Shown here piece by piece: positions 63,101 through 64,000 of a DNA stretch of 64,000 bases (position 1 is its first letter; every line of letters begins with the position of its first letter). The stretch comes from Diplolepis rosae. Lineage: Eukaryota > Arthropoda > Insecta > Hymenoptera > Diplolepididae. The translations under genes were made by a program, and so were the position numbers. Under the pieces are notes generated by a model. It did not search any database and had not been told where the DNA came from. It saw only the letters and a list, made by a program, of their open reading frames with translations. Location: NCBI GenBank assembly GCA_030998225.1, contig JAPYXD010000686.1:2294001-2358000 (forward strand). The letters run 5' to 3'.

Positions 63101-64000
63101 TCCATACTGGGGCAGTACTATACCAGTACCGCGCGAAAGTTCGGCATAAATCCCTAAGTCAGTTTCTAGACAGCATTTGACTCCCTACTGGGGCAGTACT
63201 ATACCAGTACCGCGCCAACGCTCGTCATAATTCCCTCAGACATCTTCTAGACAGCATTTGACTCCATACTGGGGCAGTACTATACCAGTACCGGGCGAAA
63301 TCTCGGCATAAATCCCTAAGTCAGTTTCTAGACAGCATTTTACTCCATACTGGGGCAGTAATATTCCAGTACCGTGCCAAAGCTAGGCATAAATCCCTAA
63401 GACAGTTTCTAGACAGCATTTGACTCCATACTGGGTCAGTACTACACCAGTACCGTGCCAAAGCAAGGGAGGAATTTCTCAGTCCGCTTCTAGCCAGCAT
63501 TTGAGTCCATACTGGCGCATTACTATAACAATACCACGCCAACGCTCGGCATTAATCCCTCAGTCAGCTTCTAGACAGCATTTTACTCCATACTGGGGCA
63601 GTACTATACCAGTACAGCGCCAACGCTCGGCATAAATCCCACAGTCGGTTTCTGGACAGCATTTGACTCCAGCTGGGGCAGTACTACACCAGTACCGGGC
63701 CAACGCTGGTCACAAATCTCTCAGTCGGCTTCTAGACAGCATTTGACTCCATACTGGGGCATTGCTATACCAGTACAGCGCCAACGATGGGCATAAATCC
63801 CTAAGTCAGTTTCTAGACAGCATTTGACTCCGTACTGGGGCAGTACTATGACAGTATCGCGCGAAAGCTCGGCATAATTCCCTAAGTCAGTTTCTAGACA
63901 GCATTTGACTCCCTACTGGGGCAGTACTATACCAGTACCGGGCGAAATCTCGGCATAAATCCCTAAGTCAGTTTCTAGACAGCATTTTACTCCATACTGG
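60190..64000. repeat. Right-end region rich in F2-G-H and M monomers
   Basis: F2 monomers start at 60190, 61729, 62377 and 63429; the 61729-62376 interval is 648 bp, eight monomers exactly. K-E, D-E and N-B-J groups lie between. The final base is inside a monomer (TACTGG), so the array continues to the right. Confidence 0.85.

Larger units (their letters stand above)
1..64000. repeat. 81-bp satellite DNA array, whole window
   Basis: Every part of the window is a head-to-tail copy of one 81-bp monomer, about 790 copies, all in the same orientation. The landmarks TACTGGGGCAG, CCAGTACCG, CATAAATCCC, TCTAGACAGC and TTTGACTCC recur every 81 bases from the first to the last line. No inversion, insertion of foreign DNA or unique sequence was seen. 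Indels are almost all single bases (80-bp monomers), and larger changes are whole monomers. Both array edges lie outside the window. Established knowledge: long homogeneous arrays of this kind are satellite DNA of eukaryotic heterochromatin, often centromeric or pericentromeric. I do not recognise the family, so any centromere role is inference only. Confidence 0.98.

Noticed and set aside
1..64000. CRISPR array
   Set aside because: Regular repeats are present, but there are no unique spacers: the full 81 bp is repeated, and the unit is too long and too variable.
1..64000. CENP-B box
   Set aside because: The pattern TTCG-N4-A-N2-CGGG was looked for in the main monomer types on both strands. 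The nearest stretch, CCGGGCGAAATCTCGG in type D, does not fit.
1..64000. Telomere or simple-sequence repeats
   Set aside because: No TTAGGG-like, TTAGG-like or microsatellite tract was seen. The periodicity is 81 bp only.
1..64000. Polymerase III promoter or tRNA-like origin of the monomer
   Set aside because: No GGTTCGANNCC-type B box or tRNA-like fold was seen in the consensus or its complement.

Overview
The whole 64,000-base window is one uninterrupted tandem array of a short satellite repeat. The repeat unit is 81 bp, with some 80-bp subtypes, so about 790 copies fit in the window. The array is already in phase at base 1 and still running at base 64,000, so neither edge is present. I found no protein-coding gene, RNA gene, transposon, simple-repeat tract or unique sequence. 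The short open frames on both strands exist because 81 is a multiple of 3 (27 codons) and the monomer has few stops. They end within a few monomers, occur in several frames at once and are broken by the 80-bp units.

This is typical of eukaryotic constitutive heterochromatin (centromeric, pericentromeric or subtelomeric), not of a bacterial or viral genome. The consensus monomer is about 49% G+C and has a tight CpG cluster (five CpGs in 16 bp) kept in many copies. That argues mildly for a genome with little CpG methylation, as in many invertebrates. I do not recognise the family and cannot name the organism.

Numbering the monomer from TACTGGGGC, positions ~59-81 and 1-24 are strongly conserved, with an XbaI site at 61-66 and a ScaI site at 10-15. 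Positions ~25-58 vary and define about 14 monomer types, named A to N here. Two dyads lie side by side at positions 11-25 and 25-40. The types occur in a non-random order that builds higher-order repeats (HORs).

Layout: 1-2186 mixed monomers; 2187-7852 two units of 2,833 bp; 7853-12945 irregular, with a 1.21-kb duplication; 12946-13674 a 729-bp nine-monomer block; 13675-36411 three consecutive large HOR units of 6,797, 7,526 and 8,414 bp; 36412-45144 shorter units of 3.2 and 4.0 kb and an incomplete one, with local eight-monomer repeats of 647 bp; 45145-50321 a tandem pair of 2,508 and 2,669 bp; 50322-64000 mixed monomers rich in the F-G-H group, with duplications of 1,294, 809 and 648 bp. 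Unit lengths are explained by whole-monomer gains or losses plus counted one-base deletions, as expected from unequal crossing-over in register.

The candidate undescribed system is the satellite family itself: its two-level HOR organisation, paired dyads and conserved-box/variable-core monomer. All monomer typing and alignment here was done by eye, so identities are approximate.
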